Positions 35,460 through 45,107 of a DNA stretch of 64,000 nucleotides are shown in pieces. Positions within the stretch are counted from its first letter, which is position 1. Each line of letters opens with the position of its first letter. The notes beneath the pieces are model-generated. The model was not told the DNA's origin. It did no database searches and was given only the letters and a program-made list of their open reading frames with translations. Source of the DNA: an uncultured Clostridia bacterium (GTDB lineage Bacteria; Bacillota; Clostridia; Peptostreptococcales; Acidaminobacteraceae); contig CAKMJV010000011.1 of NCBI GenBank assembly GCA_927417275.1, positions 1-64,000 of the forward strand, written 5' to 3'. A program made the translations under genes and the position numbers.

Positions 35460-36416
35460 TTATATGTCGTTTTCTAAAAGGAACATTAAATAGTCTTGAT
35501 TAAACACTTCGGGATGGGTTTCCATGGGACAATGCCCCGCGCCGCTGATAATCACGACTTCGATATTTGGCACATAAGCGCGTATGCGCTCGATTTCATG
35601 AAGGGGCACCCACGTGTCTTTTTCACCCCATAGCGCCAGCGTAGGCCCATGATAATTTGACAGCTCAAATAAGGGCATGTTTTTCGAGGTTTGCACGAAA
35701 TTTAATAGGCCTCTGGCTGTGCCTTTTACTTGAAGCGGTTCTAAGTAGCCGGATACTTCACTTGGTTCCAGCGGCCTGCCGTATGCAGATGCGAGTAAAT
35801 CGCCGATGCGTTTTTCGTTTATAAATACGTTTTCCAGCAAGACTTGTAGACTTCTGCCCACTGGTGGAATTTTTAATAACCAGCTGCCTCTTCGTTCTTG
35901 TTCCGATAAAGCACCGTCGATTAGTGTGAGGGACTGCGTGCGTTTGGGTGCCATCGCTGCCATGGCACCTACGGTACCGCCGCCCATGCTGTGTCCTGCG
36001 AGATGCCAGTCCTTAAATTTCACTTCGTCTTTAAGCGTCTGATCGATATGCTCTAATAAATCCCATAAGATTTCTGCGCGGTGCTGCTGTGCGTGGTTGA
36101 TGTCGGCTCCGCGTTTGCTGTAACCAAACCCTGGAAGGTCTACTGCGATGACCAGATAACCGTTTGCGGCCAAAAAGGGCGCATTGGCACCAAATGAATA
36201 GGTGGAGCCGCCCAGTCCGTGTACCATGAGGATTTTCCCTTTGATCTGTACGGTTTCAGGTGTCCAAATGCGGTAGTGAACGGCATTTTCGAAGACATAA
36301 CTGTTTTCAAATGGCTGCGTTGCCCCTTCTGATGTTGCGCGCGAGAGGGGAAGCAGATAGGGCAGTATCCAGAGGATGGCAAATAATACGATTAGGTTTC
36401 GGATGATTTTTTTCAT
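35460..36416 (-). CDS. Alpha/beta hydrolase, membrane-anchored or exported
   Basis: About 318 residues from the ATG at 36416, which has GAGG five bases upstream. The ATG at 36440 has no clear binding site and overlaps the previous terminator. An N-terminal hydrophobic segment (IRNLIVLFAILWILPYLLPL) suggests a membrane anchor or signal peptide. The hydrolase fold shows the oxyanion strand LMVHGLGGSTYSFG, the nucleophile elbow GHSMGGGTVG, the acid LWGEKDTWVP and the histidine GAGHCPMETHP. These are typical of esterases and haloperoxidase-like hydrolases. The substrate cannot be inferred. It may be the last gene of a unit or stand alone. Confidence 0.8.
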   Translation of the reverse strand: MKKIIRNLIVLFAILWILPYLLPLSRATSEGATQPFENSYVFENAVHYRIWTPETVQIKGKILMVHGLGGSTYSFGANAPFLAANGYLVIAVDLPGFGYSKRGADINHAQQHRAEILWDLLEHIDQTLKDEVKFKDWHLAGHSMGGGTVGAMAAMAPKRTQSLTLIDGALSEQERRGSWLLKIPPVGRSLQVLLENVFINEKRIGDLLASAYGRPLEPSEVSGYLEPLQVKGTARGLLNFVQTSKNMPLFELSNYHGPTLALWGEKDTWVPLHEIERIRAYVPNIEVVIISGAGHCPMETHPEVFNQDYLMFLLENDI

Positions 36417-36440
36417 AATGGCCTCGCTGTATTTTGACAT

Positions 36441-36467
36441 AAAGAAAGATACGACTTTCGCCGTATC
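36441..36467 (-). terminator. Intrinsic terminator of the DUF1576 operon
   Basis: GATACG (36448-36453) pairs with CGTATC (36462-36467). On the minus strand the stem is followed by TTTCTTT. It lies 21 bases past the stop of the 114-residue gene. Confidence 0.7.
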
Positions 36468-36488
36468 CTAGTTATACCCATTATCTCG

Positions 36489-36833
36489 TTATTTATTACG
36501 TCTGATCAGTTCAATATAAAGATTTCCATCTCTTTTTTCGATGACTGCTGTATCGATCATGGCACTTATTAGGGTGAGTTCGTCGTCTTCGTCTGTCTCG
36601 CCTGCGAGCTGCCAGTAGTATTCTTCTATTTCTGATTGTCTTTGATTGTTAAGTGTGCTTCTAAAGTGATTTATGGTTGCGTCTGAGAAGTTCGTGTTAT
36701 AGTCCACGATTTTTATGACGGTTTGATCGTTTTTTGTGATGATTTTAAAATCTACTTCGTCGGTGTCGTCTTGTAAAAACATCGTCGTGAGCTCATCTAC
36801 TATACGACAGATTTTTTTGATTTCGTGTTTCAT
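36489..36833 (-). CDS. Conserved hypothetical small cytosolic protein
   Basis: A 114-residue acidic protein without signal or membrane segments. It has an N-terminal helix (HEIKKICRIVDELTTMFLQ) and then alternating short strands and acidic turns. I do not recognise a family. The start ATG overlaps the stop of the upstream DUF1576-type membrane protein gene by 4 bases (ATGA) and both share one promoter and terminator. The two products therefore probably work together, for instance as a cytosolic partner of the membrane protein. Confidence 0.6.
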   Translation of the reverse strand: MKHEIKKICRIVDELTTMFLQDDTDEVDFKIITKNDQTVIKIVDYNTNFSDATINHFRSTLNNQRQSEIEEYYWQLAGETDEDDELTLISAMIDTAVIEKRDGNLYIELIRRNK

Positions 36834-38119
36834 GATTTAGAATTCCCCCTTTTAAATGCATCGAGAATCGGTAACATAAAACCAGCAACAAGTCCACCGG
36901 AAAAGCCGTTGTTATATAAATTGATTCCCCCATGAATAATACCTATATTTGTGACCAGTGTCAAGTGTAACATACCTGCGAGTACACCGACTACTGGACC
37001 AAATGCACCGGCTAACGGGGCAATCGTAGTTGAGAACAGTGCTGAGATGATAAATGTCGTGCTTGAAAAGTCATAATCAAAGAATAATCCAGCGAGCATA
37101 ACACCTGCTATGATGGGAATACAGTTCTTAGGCTGCTTACCAAATGCAGCAAATCCAACGATGGTGAGTATACCCGCTAATACGGGTCCATTTACCACGC
37201 CGCCTAATACGAGTACGAAAATGAGGCTGCCCAGTCCCAAAACACCCATGTTAAAAAAGGTTACACCATACCCCATAAGTGAGGTAAAGTCCGTTATGGT
37301 ACGTCCTTTATAGTCTAAGATGCGTCTATAGCTTTTCGGTGCGTCTTTGTTCGTGTATATACCCACTATTATGAGATATATGAATAAAATGAAGAGTATG
37401 CCGATGATCCAAGGGCTATTTTTTTCATAGATTAAGAAGACGGAGCCGACTTCTATTTTGAAGCTTCTGAGAAAACTCGTGACCACGGTGCCGACGATAC
37501 CTGCTGTAAAGCCGATGTTATAAAGGTTATAACCATCGTGAAAACGTAACATATGCGATGAGAGGGGCACGATGATAAATCCGATTGATATCCCTGTAAG
37601 GGTCCCCATAAGATAAGCAAAACCTTGTTCGAAAATCCCACCAAATGTGATAAAACTCACGATGGGTGCCAGTGCCGTACTAAACATAATAACCAGTATG
37701 ACGTTTTTCATGGGAATACTTTGGTAACGTGCGTACAGGTAACCCCCAAGATAGATGGGCAATATGTTCAGCATGTTTTTACCAAAAAACGAAAAGCCCA
37801 GTACGGTGAAAAATGCTGCGATGAGTAGTCCATTGATCCTCATCTTAAAGTGCTTGAGCAAGATCAGATTAAAAAAGCCGATCACTGCCGAATTAATAAA
37901 CGCCGCACCGATGCCGCCTACTAATAAAAAGTCGGTTATAAGAGTGGTTGGCGAGCTAACGATTTGCCATGTGCCTTCTGCTAGTGAGAATGGTACTGAC
38001 TTGTCTAAAAGTCCATAGATCACACCAAAGATTAAAAACACCAATGGAAACACGGCCATTATAAGGAGTTTATCTTCTTTGTGTAGATCTCTCTCGTCAA
38101 ATTTGTTTGTAAAGACCAC
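36830..38119 (-). CDS. DUF1576-type polytopic membrane protein
   Basis: A 429-residue integral membrane protein with about eleven to twelve hydrophobic helices. Two similar halves share loops GGINLYNNGFSGGLVAGFMLP near the C-terminus and DGYNLYNIGFTAGIVGTVV in the middle. That internal duplication, the repeated NLYNxGF motif and the length fit the DUF1576 family, whose function is unknown and which looks transporter-like. The start is a GTG at 38119 with GAGGTG seven bases upstream; no in-frame ATG lies nearby. It is the first gene of a two-gene operon. Confidence 0.7.
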   Translation of the reverse strand: MVFTNKFDERDLHKEDKLLIMAVFPLVFLIFGVIYGLLDKSVPFSLAEGTWQIVSSPTTLITDFLLVGGIGAAFINSAVIGFFNLILLKHFKMRINGLLIAAFFTVLGFSFFGKNMLNILPIYLGGYLYARYQSIPMKNVILVIMFSTALAPIVSFITFGGIFEQGFAYLMGTLTGISIGFIIVPLSSHMLRFHDGYNLYNIGFTAGIVGTVVTSFLRSFKIEVGSVFLIYEKNSPWIIGILFILFIYLIIVGIYTNKDAPKSYRRILDYKGRTITDFTSLMGYGVTFFNMGVLGLGSLIFVLVLGGVVNGPVLAGILTIVGFAAFGKQPKNCIPIIAGVMLAGLFFDYDFSSTTFIISALFSTTIAPLAGAFGPVVGVLAGMLHLTLVTNIGIIHGGINLYNNGFSGGLVAGFMLPILDAFKRGNSKS

Positions 38120-38149
38120 AGATTCACCTCGATTTCATAGAATAGTTTT

Positions 38150-38178
38150 ATTATACATGAATCGAAATGCTGCGTAAA
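38150..38178 (-). promoter_or_regulatory. Candidate promoter of the DUF1576 operon
   Basis: Minus-strand TTTACG at 38178-38173, 17-base spacer, perfect TATAAT at 38155-38150, about 30 bases before the start codon. Confidence 0.5.
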
Positions 38179-38213
38179 GAATTACTATGTAGTGATTTTT
38201 GAACCTCAAAGGA

Positions 38214-38457
38214 AAAGATAACGCCCATTCTGAGGTGTGTGTTTACACCACAAGCTGCCCTATTTCACCTTCTTTCGGGGACAAATCCTCCGCGGGTAAA
38301 GATAACGCCCATTCTTAAGGGGTGTGTTTACACCACAGGCTGCCCTATTTCACCTTCTTTCGGGGACAAATCCTCCGCTGCGCTGCTGAGCCCCTTTAGA
38401 AGGTGAAATAGGGCAGCCTGTGGTGCAAAGTATATTATGAAGGAATGGGCGTTTCTT
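38214..38457. repeat. Palindromic repeat family, element A (full copy plus half copy)
   Basis: The full copy is 38298-38457. Its inner stem is 28 bp and perfect (38331-38358 with 38398-38425), its outer stem is 11 bp and perfect (AACGCCCATTC 38304-38314 with 38443-38453), and its tip is 38362-38394. The tip on the minus strand reads GGGGCTCAG, then CAGCGCAGCG, then GAGGATTTGTCCCC. A truncated direct copy of one half (38214-38293, about 85 bp earlier) ends within the tip at CCTCCGC. The element lies 23 bases past the stop of the first abiEii gene. Two relatives lie at 45,795 and 49,214. Confidence 0.85.
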
Positions 38458-38480
38458 TATTCTATTTAAGGTCAAAATCA

Positions 38481-39437
38481 TTATTCTTTGGTACTCAACT
38501 TACTTGCCTTCCATTTTGCCATAGGATGATCACAAATCCGATTAATTATATCTTGGTTTTCAAATAATAATTCAGGACGGTATTCACCACCCTTAAAATA
38601 TTCTATAAAATTCAATTCAGTATCCGTCATTTTCATCAATTCATCTACAAATCCTTTGACAGATTCCAGTGCCTCTTTAAAAACAAACACTTCTCCTCTT
38701 TTTAGCACTGGAACTAACTCTCTAAATATACTATTTTGATTTAGCTTGTTTGCTGCCGTTAAATGAAAATTGCCATTAATTTCATCACTTGTCAACACGT
38801 GATAGAAAACAACAGATTTCCTCAACTGTTCTTTTAGTTCAGAGTTTAATTCTTGTTTTGTCAACTTCCAGACATCATATAGATCCCTTACAGCCGCTCT
38901 ATTATTTAGTGCATTAATTTTACTCCCAAAAATTTCGATTTTATCAAGAGCACTTATGCCCCCTTCGATTTCAAATTCATCCGTTATTATAGGCTTTTTT
39001 ACTACGGGATATAAATGGGCTCTCATGACATAATTAATATCAAATTTAACATGATCTAAATTACCGCCACAGTTCATATAAGTAAAATAATATGAGTCTA
39101 AAATAAAAGACTGACGATCACTTTTTTTCCTGATATATCCAACAAGACTCATAAATTTCATTATTCGATGGCTTATTTCTTCTCGTTCTAATTTCATTTG
39201 ATCTACATTGGCATTCTCAGTATAATCAAGATCAATATCGACAGATAGCCTGGGCAACGCGAATTCTAGCAAATTAATGGCTGTTCCACCCTTAAGTGCT
39301 AGTTTTTTGTCTAAAAATGTATCATGATTTATAAAATCAAGTATATCAACTAAGCGAAGTACTTTCTCATATGTGTCTCTATTATAGCCACTTTCTGCCG
39401 CTTTTTTACTTATAAAAGACTTGTCATATATATTCAT
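38481..39437 (-). CDS. abiEii: AbiEii/AbiGii-type nucleotidyltransferase toxin (module 1)
   Basis: About 318 residues from the ATG at 39437, which has GAGG nine bases upstream and overlaps the antitoxin stop by 14 bases. The nucleotidyltransferase core is KGGTAINLLEFALPRLSVDID, written here as KGGTAINLL and then RLSVDIDLDY, giving the family's GG...DxD layout. KIEIFGSKINALNNRAAVRDLYD follows, with the conserved RxRDxYD-type segment. Such proteins are toxins of type IV toxin-antitoxin and abortive infection systems. The partner gene abiEi is immediately upstream. It belongs to a different branch from the second AbiEii protein at 44,238. Confidence 0.85.
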   Translation of the reverse strand: MNIYDKSFISKKAAESGYNRDTYEKVLRLVDILDFINHDTFLDKKLALKGGTAINLLEFALPRLSVDIDLDYTENANVDQMKLEREEISHRIMKFMSLVGYIRKKSDRQSFILDSYYFTYMNCGGNLDHVKFDINYVMRAHLYPVVKKPIITDEFEIEGGISALDKIEIFGSKINALNNRAAVRDLYDVWKLTKQELNSELKEQLRKSVVFYHVLTSDEINGNFHLTAANKLNQNSIFRELVPVLKRGEVFVFKEALESVKGFVDELMKMTDTELNFIEYFKGGEYRPELLFENQDIINRICDHPMAKWKASKLSTKE

Positions 39438-40191
39438 TAGGCCCGACCTCTTCATCATTTCTTGCTAAATATTCCTCAGGCACAATAAGATTCCAACTCG
39501 CCTGAAACTTCCCGCTGTGATTTGGCACTAGATACCGTACACTATCTCTAGATTCTATGCGACAACGCTCGTAAAACGACGCACTGATACCTTCTCCCTT
39601 ATAATACCTTTCAAATATAAAGCCAGTTTTCTGATACAAAAAATTATTGTGGTATTTTTTCATATATTGTAATAATTTCAATTCATCCAGTTCCTCTAGC
39701 ATTTCTATAGTCTTAATCAGTTCCTCAAAACCACCGATTTTACCCACATGTTGAATGCTGTCTACTAAGGCTCTTTCTATTTCAGCAATTCGTATACCTT
39801 CAATGTTCTTTACTTGAAATACCCCCTCATCAAAAGAAGATTCTACATGTTTATAAGTGGTTTCCTTAAAGATAAATGTATTAAATCGCTTTTTTGACGA
39901 TACATAAACCGTATTATAGACTTGGTTAGCCAAGCCATAAAACTCGAATGCCGTGTGATGGGATATAAAGGCATTCTCATTGATTGCTGATGCAATCTGA
40001 TATTTATTCGCTACAATATTACCAGTTGTTAAATCTATGCTCGTATATAGATCCTTGCGAATTCTAACTATATAGTTTTTTTTAAGCAATCTGCCTATCA
40101 ACGATGCAGAAGTATTCACATTTCCAGTTATATCTGTTACATCGCTTAATGTGAAGGTTTTTAACTTCGCTATTTGATCATATATTTTCAT
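39424..40191 (-). CDS. abiEi: AbiEi-type antitoxin/transcriptional repressor (module 1)
   Basis: A 255-residue protein. Its N-terminal winged helix (about 1-60) includes LKTFTLSDVTDITGNV and SLIGRLLKKNYIVRIRKDLYTSID. It is followed by the AbiEi domain with NENAFISHHTAFEFYGLAN, YVSSKKRF and GIRIAEIERALVDSI. AbiEi proteins bind their own promoter and oppose AbiEii. The gene is first in the pair. Upstream lies a candidate inverted-repeat operator (40218-40245) that fits autoregulation. The pair is very AT-rich compared with neighbouring chemoreceptor genes, suggesting separate acquisition. Confidence 0.82.
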   Translation of the reverse strand: MKIYDQIAKLKTFTLSDVTDITGNVNTSASLIGRLLKKNYIVRIRKDLYTSIDLTTGNIVANKYQIASAINENAFISHHTAFEFYGLANQVYNTVYVSSKKRFNTFIFKETTYKHVESSFDEGVFQVKNIEGIRIAEIERALVDSIQHVGKIGGFEELIKTIEMLEELDELKLLQYMKKYHNNFLYQKTGFIFERYYKGEGISASFYERCRIESRDSVRYLVPNHSGKFQASWNLIVPEEYLARNDEEVGPNEYI

Positions 40192-40217
40192 ATATCACAA
40201 CTCCTTCATTTCTTGTC

Positions 40218-40245
40218 CAATACTATTTAAAAATACATTGTATTG
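40218..40245. promoter_or_regulatory. Candidate operator of abiEi module 1
   Basis: CAATAC at 40218-40223 is repeated inverted as GTATTG at 40240-40245. Overlapping this is AATACATTGTATT (40232-40244), a 6-1-6 palindrome. The sites lie 27-54 bases upstream of the abiEi start, where AbiEi repressors are known to bind inverted repeats. No confident promoter boxes were found around them. Confidence 0.35.
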
Positions 40246-40443
40246 ATTTAATTCTAAAGTTACTTTAATTGTACAACAATTCTATTTAATTTCAAGTTGT
40301 TTCAAATTGTTTTTAAAGTTAATAGCAGCCTCATACTTATTCAGATTAGTGTTTATAATTATCACGCAGTGCGTGATGAATTGAGATGGACACATTATAA
40401 AATGCTATTAAAAGTTGTCAAAATCGTTGGGTATGATCGTCTA

Positions 40444-40472
40444 TTGACTTCGTGTGGGGAAACACATAAAAT
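40444..40472 (+). promoter_or_regulatory. Promoter of the Cache-domain chemoreceptor gene
   Basis: TTGACT at 40444-40449, 17-base spacer, TAAAAT at 40467-40472, about 65 bases before the start codon. The AGGAGG site is at 40527-40532. The rest of the 345-bp gap holds the abiEi control region and nothing else recognised. Confidence 0.55.
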
Positions 40473-40536
40473 GGAGACTGGAAATATTGGCAAGTCGGTT
40501 TGGTTGAATATACATTAAAAATCAATAGGAGGTTTT

Positions 40537-42276
40537 ATGAAGTTATCTATTAGGCAAAAATTAATTATGATTTCGTCGCTACTGCTCATCGTGCCGATAC
40601 TGATTCTCGGCGTGACCAGTTACATCGTAGCACGTGATCAATTGGATTTAAAAGGGGAAGTTATTTTACAAAATGGTGTTCGCCAGGTGATGCAGTTGAT
40701 CGAAGCGAAAAAACTTGAGGTTTCTAGAGGTGACATCTCACTCGAAGATGCGCAAGAAGAAATCAAAGTGATGCTACTCGGTCCGATGGACGCAGAGGGT
40801 AAGCGCCCAATCAATCGCAACATCGATTTAGGGGAGCACGGCTATTTCGTGGTTTACGGCACTGAAGGCACCGAAATTCTACACCCTTCACTGGAAGGTC
40901 AAAACGTTTGGGATGTAGAAGACAAAAGTGGCAAAGGTTATAAACTGGTTCAAGAGAGCATCAAATCTGCTCAAAATGGCGGTGGGTTCATCACCTACGC
41001 TTGGACATTACCAGGTTCTGAGCGCATCGGTGAAAAAATAAGTTATCAAGAATTAGATGCCGATTGGGGCTGGGTCGTTTCTGCTGGCGCATATGAAATG
41101 GACTTTAACAACGGTGCGAATACGATTTTATTTGGTATTATCGTGGTGCTCGTGGCGTCTATCCTCATCGGACTTGTGGTGATTTTGCTGTTTGCACGTC
41201 ATATCGCTAAGCCGATCAGTGCTATTTCCAAAGCGCTGCTTGAAATGTCACAAAACAATTTACATGTAGACGAAATCAACGTTTCAAATAAAGATGAAAT
41301 TGGAACACTCGCAGTTGCTTATAATACCATGAGAAGCAATGTGCGTTCTCTCATCGAAGCGATGCAAAACTCATCCAGTACGGTCACCGCACTTTCTGGG
41401 TCTCTGGTTGAAGTAACCGATCAAACCACACATGCGATCAATGAAGTGGCACAAACCATCCAAGAAGTGGCAAAAGCGGTAGCGGATGAAGCAGCAGTTA
41501 CAGAAGATGCCGTGATGAAAGTAAGCGCACTGTCAAACAGCATCGACGGCGTTAAAGCCTCTACTGTTCGTGGCGAAACACTGGCTAAAGCCACCGAAGC
41601 ACAAAGTCAAAAGGGTCTTGCTACGGTTAAAAACCTCATGAGCACCACAGAAGAAAATAACGCTTCTACTGAAAAAATTAGCGATGTCATCCACAAAGTG
41701 GCTGAGAGTTCACAAAAGATCCACACCATTACCGACACCATTACGGGCATCTCCGAGCAAACCAACCTACTTGCACTTAATGCTTCCATAGAAGCGGCGC
41801 GCGCTGGTGAAGCCGGTCGTGGATTTGCTGTCGTTGCTGAAGAAATAAGAAAACTAGCAGAGCAGTCTGCAAAAGCAGTGGGTGAAATCAAAGGCATCAT
41901 CAGTGAAATCAATGCACACTCTGAAATGTCTGTTCACACACTCGGCGAACTTAAGCGCGTATCCGTGTTACAAAACGATTCGGTTGTTTCCACGCGTGAC
42001 CAATTTGGCGAAATCGCAAAAGACATCTTAGAACTCGGCGCGATTTTAACCACCATCCAAAATGAAATGACGCAAATGATCGGCTTAAAAGAGAGTATCG
42101 TAGACGCCATGACTGGCATTTCCGCATCTACTGAAGAAACCTCTGCCAGCACCGAGGAAGTTTCAGCCACCACGGAAGAACAACTTGCAGGCATGACCGA
42201 AATTAACGACCAAACCGCCAAACTTAGTGCATTGGCAAAAGATCTTGAATCCATCATTAATCGATTCAAACTTTAG
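40537..42276 (+). CDS. Methyl-accepting chemotaxis protein with Cache sensor
   Basis: A 579-residue membrane chemoreceptor. TM1 is at about 10-33, followed by an external single Cache domain of the sCache_2 type (about 36-192, [20 protein letters not shown] and [15 protein letters not shown]). TM2 is at about 197-221, HAMP at about 217-272, then a long signalling coiled coil. Its hairpin tip is [20 protein letters not shown] followed by [16 protein letters not shown]. It should sense a small extracellular molecule, for example an organic acid, and control CheA. No pentapeptide CheR tail is seen. It has its own promoter and double terminator, so it is monocistronic. Confidence 0.95.
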   Translation: MKLSIRQKLIMISSLLLIVPILILGVTSYIVARDQLDLKGEVILQNGVRQVMQLIEAKKLEVSRGDISLEDAQEEIKVMLLGPMDAEGKRPINRNIDLGEHGYFVVYGTEGTEILHPSLEGQNVWDVEDKSGKGYKLVQESIKSAQNGGGFITYAWTLPGSERIGEKISYQELDADWGWVVSAGAYEMDFNNGANTILFGIIVVLVASILIGLVVILLFARHIAKPISAISKALLEMSQNNLHVDEINVSNKDEIGTLAVAYNTMRSNVRSLIEAMQNSSSTVTALSGSLVEVTDQTTHAINEVAQTIQEVAKAVADEAAVTEDAVMKVSALSNSIDGVKASTVRGETLAKATEAQSQKGLATVKNLMSTTEENNASTEKISDVIHKVAESSQKIHTITDTITGISEQTNLLALNASIEAARAGEAGRGFAVVAEEIRKLAEQSAKAVGEIKGIISEINAHSEMSVHTLGELKRVSVLQNDSVVSTRDQFGEIAKDILELGAILTTIQNEMTQMIGLKESIVDAMTGISASTEETSASTEEVSATTEEQLAGMTEINDQTAKLSALAKDLESIINRFKL

Positions 42277-42297
42277 AATTGATAGGCGCACTACGAC

Positions 42298-42356
42298 GAA
42301 GACCGCCCAATGGGCGGTCTTCTTTTTTAGATATTACGCGTTTAAAAACGCTTTTT
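42298..42356 (+). terminator. Double intrinsic terminator
   Basis: The first hairpin is an 11-bp perfect stem GAAGACCGCCC-AAT-GGGCGGTCTTC (42298-42322) followed by six T. The second is GCGTTT-AA-AAACGC (42338-42351) followed by five T. They lie 22 bases past the chemoreceptor stop codon. Confidence 0.9.
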
Positions 42357-42517
42357 AGATATCAATTATCTTACTTAAACTTTACTCCTAAAAATGAAAT
42401 TTGTCAATTTCTAAAAACGCCATCTATATCAAAGTTTCATTTTCAAATTCACGGGTATTAATCCATCGATTCGTATAAATATACCATCAAATAAGCATTT
42501 AGATTACGGGGGTATCT

Positions 42518-43804
42518 ATGTTTAAGAAGAGAAATAAGGGGAATCCCGAGGAAAGGGTCGTTGAAACGGCCAGTATAAGTATGCAACCCATGGTTACGCA
42601 TGAAAATGAGACAGACGTGTTAGGCGAAACATTGATGTCCATTAACAATTTACTTCAATACATGACGCAAATGGACTATGTAAAGGACATGCTACTCGAT
42701 GTGGACAAACAAGCGAATATGGTGGAGAACATTGCCGCCAGTTCTGAGGAAATCAGCGCGTCGATTTCGGACATCTCCGATTATGTGGTGAATTCTAGCG
42801 ATCGTACGAACGAAACGCTGATTTTGACCGCAAAGACCATCCAGACCATCAACACTTCGTTTGGAAAAATTGACAGTGCCTTTGAAAAGACCCACGAAGC
42901 CCAAGACGTAATGCATCGGGTCAATGATGAAGCGAAGAAAATCGCAACCATGGTGGAAGTCATCAAGGGGGTCGCCGATCAAACCAATTTGCTCGCACTA
43001 AATGCTTCCATAGAAGCGGCACGTGCTGGCGAGTCTGGTCGCGGATTTGCCGTGGTTGCTGACGAAATTAAAAAACTCGCAGACAGCACCAAATCCAATG
43101 TAGCCACCATCCAGTCCATCGTCACTTCACTTCAAACAGAACTCAGCAGTACGGCAAACGCCATAGATGAAGCAAATAGAACCTTCGTCGAAGGCAAGGC
43201 CTTTATAGACGACGCCGTAAAATCCATCGACGTTATGGAAAATGCGCTGAAAGGCATCGGCGATACGTTTGTGGACATCACTTCTAATGTGGAAGAGCAA
43301 ACCGCCGCCACAGAAGAAATGGCGTCAAACCTCAGTATCGTAAATGAGAAAATAAAAAACTTACAATCTGAAACACTGCGTACAGGCGAAGCCTTTTATA
43401 AAATTTCCACCATCGTAGACAAACTCAGACTTGCCACATACAAAAACGTTAAAAACATCTCCGTCGGCGATCAACTCGAGCTTTGCATCAGCGATCACCT
43501 CATCTGGCGCTGGCGCATATACAACATGATCTTAGGCTACGAAAAACTCAGCAACGCTGATGTAGGAAGCCACACAGGATGCCGCCTTGGTCAATGGGTC
43601 TCAACCACAGGCAAATCCATCGACCGCTACGCCAGCATCCTAAACAAACTTGACATACCACACAAAGCACTCCACGAGCAAGCCGCCCAAGCCATCGCCG
43701 CCTACAACAAAGGCAACACCATAGAAGCCGAACGCATCCTCACGCTCATGGACGCCAGCTCGAAACAAGTGGTGGCACTGCTTCAGGAACTTAATAGTAA
43801 GTAA
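42518..43804 (+). CDS. Soluble methyl-accepting chemotaxis protein with C-terminal CZB domain
   Basis: A 428-residue protein without membrane segments. An MCP signalling domain covers about 60-310, with the hairpin tip [20 protein letters not shown] and [15 protein letters not shown]. It is followed by a chemoreceptor zinc-binding (CZB) domain (about 318-428). The CZB ligands are visible: His in SDHLIWRWR, Cys in TGCRLGQWV, and two His in [12 protein letters not shown] domains bind zinc and respond to zinc or oxidants such as HOCl. The product should be a cytosolic receptor in the chemotaxis array. The N-terminal 50 residues carry no recognised domain. Confidence 0.92.
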   Translation: MFKKRNKGNPEERVVETASISMQPMVTHENETDVLGETLMSINNLLQYMTQMDYVKDMLLDVDKQANMVENIAASSEEISASISDISDYVVNSSDRTNETLILTAKTIQTINTSFGKIDSAFEKTHEAQDVMHRVNDEAKKIATMVEVIKGVADQTNLLALNASIEAARAGESGRGFAVVADEIKKLADSTKSNVATIQSIVTSLQTELSSTANAIDEANRTFVEGKAFIDDAVKSIDVMENALKGIGDTFVDITSNVEEQTAATEEMASNLSIVNEKIKNLQSETLRTGEAFYKISTIVDKLRLATYKNVKNISVGDQLELCISDHLIWRWRIYNMILGYEKLSNADVGSHTGCRLGQWVSTTGKSIDRYASILNKLDIPHKALHEQAAQAIAAYNKGNTIEAERILTLMDASSKQVVALLQELNSK

Positions 43805-43806
43805 AA

Positions 43807-44140
43807 CTAAACCGTCGCCAACTCCGAAAGAAAATATTCTAAGTCTTCTTTCTTTTCGATATTCACAGAGGCTTCATTTGCCATCTGAATGTAAGCCTCT
43901 TTCTGATTTTCATCACCGATAACCGCATACGCTCTCGCAATGCTTTCGTATGCAAAAGCAAGATCAAATCTGCCATTCACCTCTAGACCATTCTAAAGGC
44001 GTACCAATCTCGCCCCAATGATAACGCGATGCATGTGCCATGTGAATCATTTTTAAAACATCCGCTTCACTTCTTTCTTTAATATCAATAATGTCCCAAG
44101 TGCCATTGAAACAATCAATGGCTATTTTTTTGTGATCCAT
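43807..44140 (-). pseudogene. Conserved TPR-like hypothetical gene with internal deletion
   Basis: From an ATG at 44140, after AGGAGGA, the frame reads MDHKKIAIDCFNGTWDIID, AHASRYHWGEIGTPLEWSRG, then stops just after GEWQI. Shifting frame near 43978 recovers FDLAFAYESIARAYAVIGD and a tail ending EYFLSELATV (stop 43809-43807). In intact relatives that I recall, about 30-35 residues separate GEWQI from the FDLAFAYE segment. A deletion of roughly 100 bases plus a frameshift therefore inactivated it. Function of the family unknown to me. Confidence 0.7.
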
Positions 44141-44161
44141 AATCGTCCTCCTAAACTTAAA

Positions 44162-44241
44162 TCATCCCTTAACATATCAGTAGTTTTTATCCTATTTTCA
44201 CCACCTAAGTCATTTATAGTGCGTTTACTGGAGAAAATCAA
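44162..44241. repeat. 80-bp direct repeat, left copy (promoter-leader duplication)
   Basis: About 80 bases are nearly identical, with around 10 differences, to 45662-45741, exactly 1,500 bases away. The copy contains the same promoter (TTGATT, 17 bases, TATAAA) and leader as the right copy. The abiEi start codon ATG is AGG here, so it is not a translated start. It ends inside the abiEii stop region and lies just upstream of the broken gene at 43,807-44,140. Confidence 0.85.
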
Positions 44242-45107
44242 ACTAATTCCTCCAAATCATCAGTTATTGCATTAAAAAAATCTACATGCCAAATGTTAAG
44301 CGCATTTTGATTCTTAATAAAGGGGATGACATCCTGCTTAGCCTGTGATAAATCAATCTCTTTAAATCTCTTGCGCAATATTTCTTTGACATCTTCTATT
44401 GTTAATTCTTCATCTAATCCTATAAACCCAGACTGCGCAAGGCGGGTAGTCAGATGCTTTAGATTTACCTTCGTATTTCTAGAAAGATAAAACACATAAT
44501 CATAAAGGTCTCTTCCCTTTACGCGGTTCTTCCAAGCCCTACAAATCACCGCATGAATTTTTCCTGCAAAAAGTGATGGCATATCATATAATACGATTTC
44601 ATATGGAATGGGAAGGAGTCTATATTTCACTTCAAATGTTGCATAATCTGGCGGATCTGTATCAACTTCAAATTTAACTTTTATGAGTTCCTCTGAACCG
44701 ATAGTACTTGCAACTTGTTTATCTGCATAAAACAGGAGTATATGTTCTTTGGTGTTGCCTTTCAAAAATGCAGATTTAATGTCAGAGTCTTTGGATTTTT
44801 CCTTAACCTCAACTCTAAAATTAAGACCATAAGATCTAACTTCTTTTTCAAGTGTTGGTATATATTCTGCAAAGTCAAATGTAGGATTAGATACTTTAAG
44901 CGAAAAGTCTAAGTCTTCAGAAAATCTATCTAATCCATAGAATATGCGAAGTGCAGTTCCACCATAGAATGCAGCAGTCTTAAAAAATCCAGCTCGACTG
45001 AGCCCACACAACATGATTTCCTGTACAATCTCTTTTATACTGTTCTTTTTATCGTAAACAGTCTGAGGATTATATTGCTTAAGCATTTGATTGATTACTG
45101 GATCCAT
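44238..45107 (-). CDS. abiEii: AbiEii-type nucleotidyltransferase toxin (module 2)
   Basis: A 289-residue nucleotidyltransferase. It has AAFYGGTALRIFYGLDRFSEDLDFSL, given here as FYGGTALRIF (47-56) and RFSEDLDFSL (61-70), the GG...DxD active-site layout. IHAVICRAWKNRVKGRDLYDYVFYL near residue 185 is the conserved K-R-GRDLYD element. It starts at an ATG with AGGAGTG upstream and overlaps the abiEi stop by 29 bases, so the pair is coupled. The stop codon lies within the left copy of an 80-bp direct repeat. It is distinct in length and sequence from the toxin of module 1. Confidence 0.87.
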   Translation of the reverse strand: MDPVINQMLKQYNPQTVYDKKNSIKEIVQEIMLCGLSRAGFFKTAAFYGGTALRIFYGLDRFSEDLDFSLKVSNPTFDFAEYIPTLEKEVRSYGLNFRVEVKEKSKDSDIKSAFLKGNTKEHILLFYADKQVASTIGSEELIKVKFEVDTDPPDYATFEVKYRLLPIPYEIVLYDMPSLFAGKIHAVICRAWKNRVKGRDLYDYVFYLSRNTKVNLKHLTTRLAQSGFIGLDEELTIEDVKEILRKRFKEIDLSQAKQDVIPFIKNQNALNIWHVDFFNAITDDLEELV

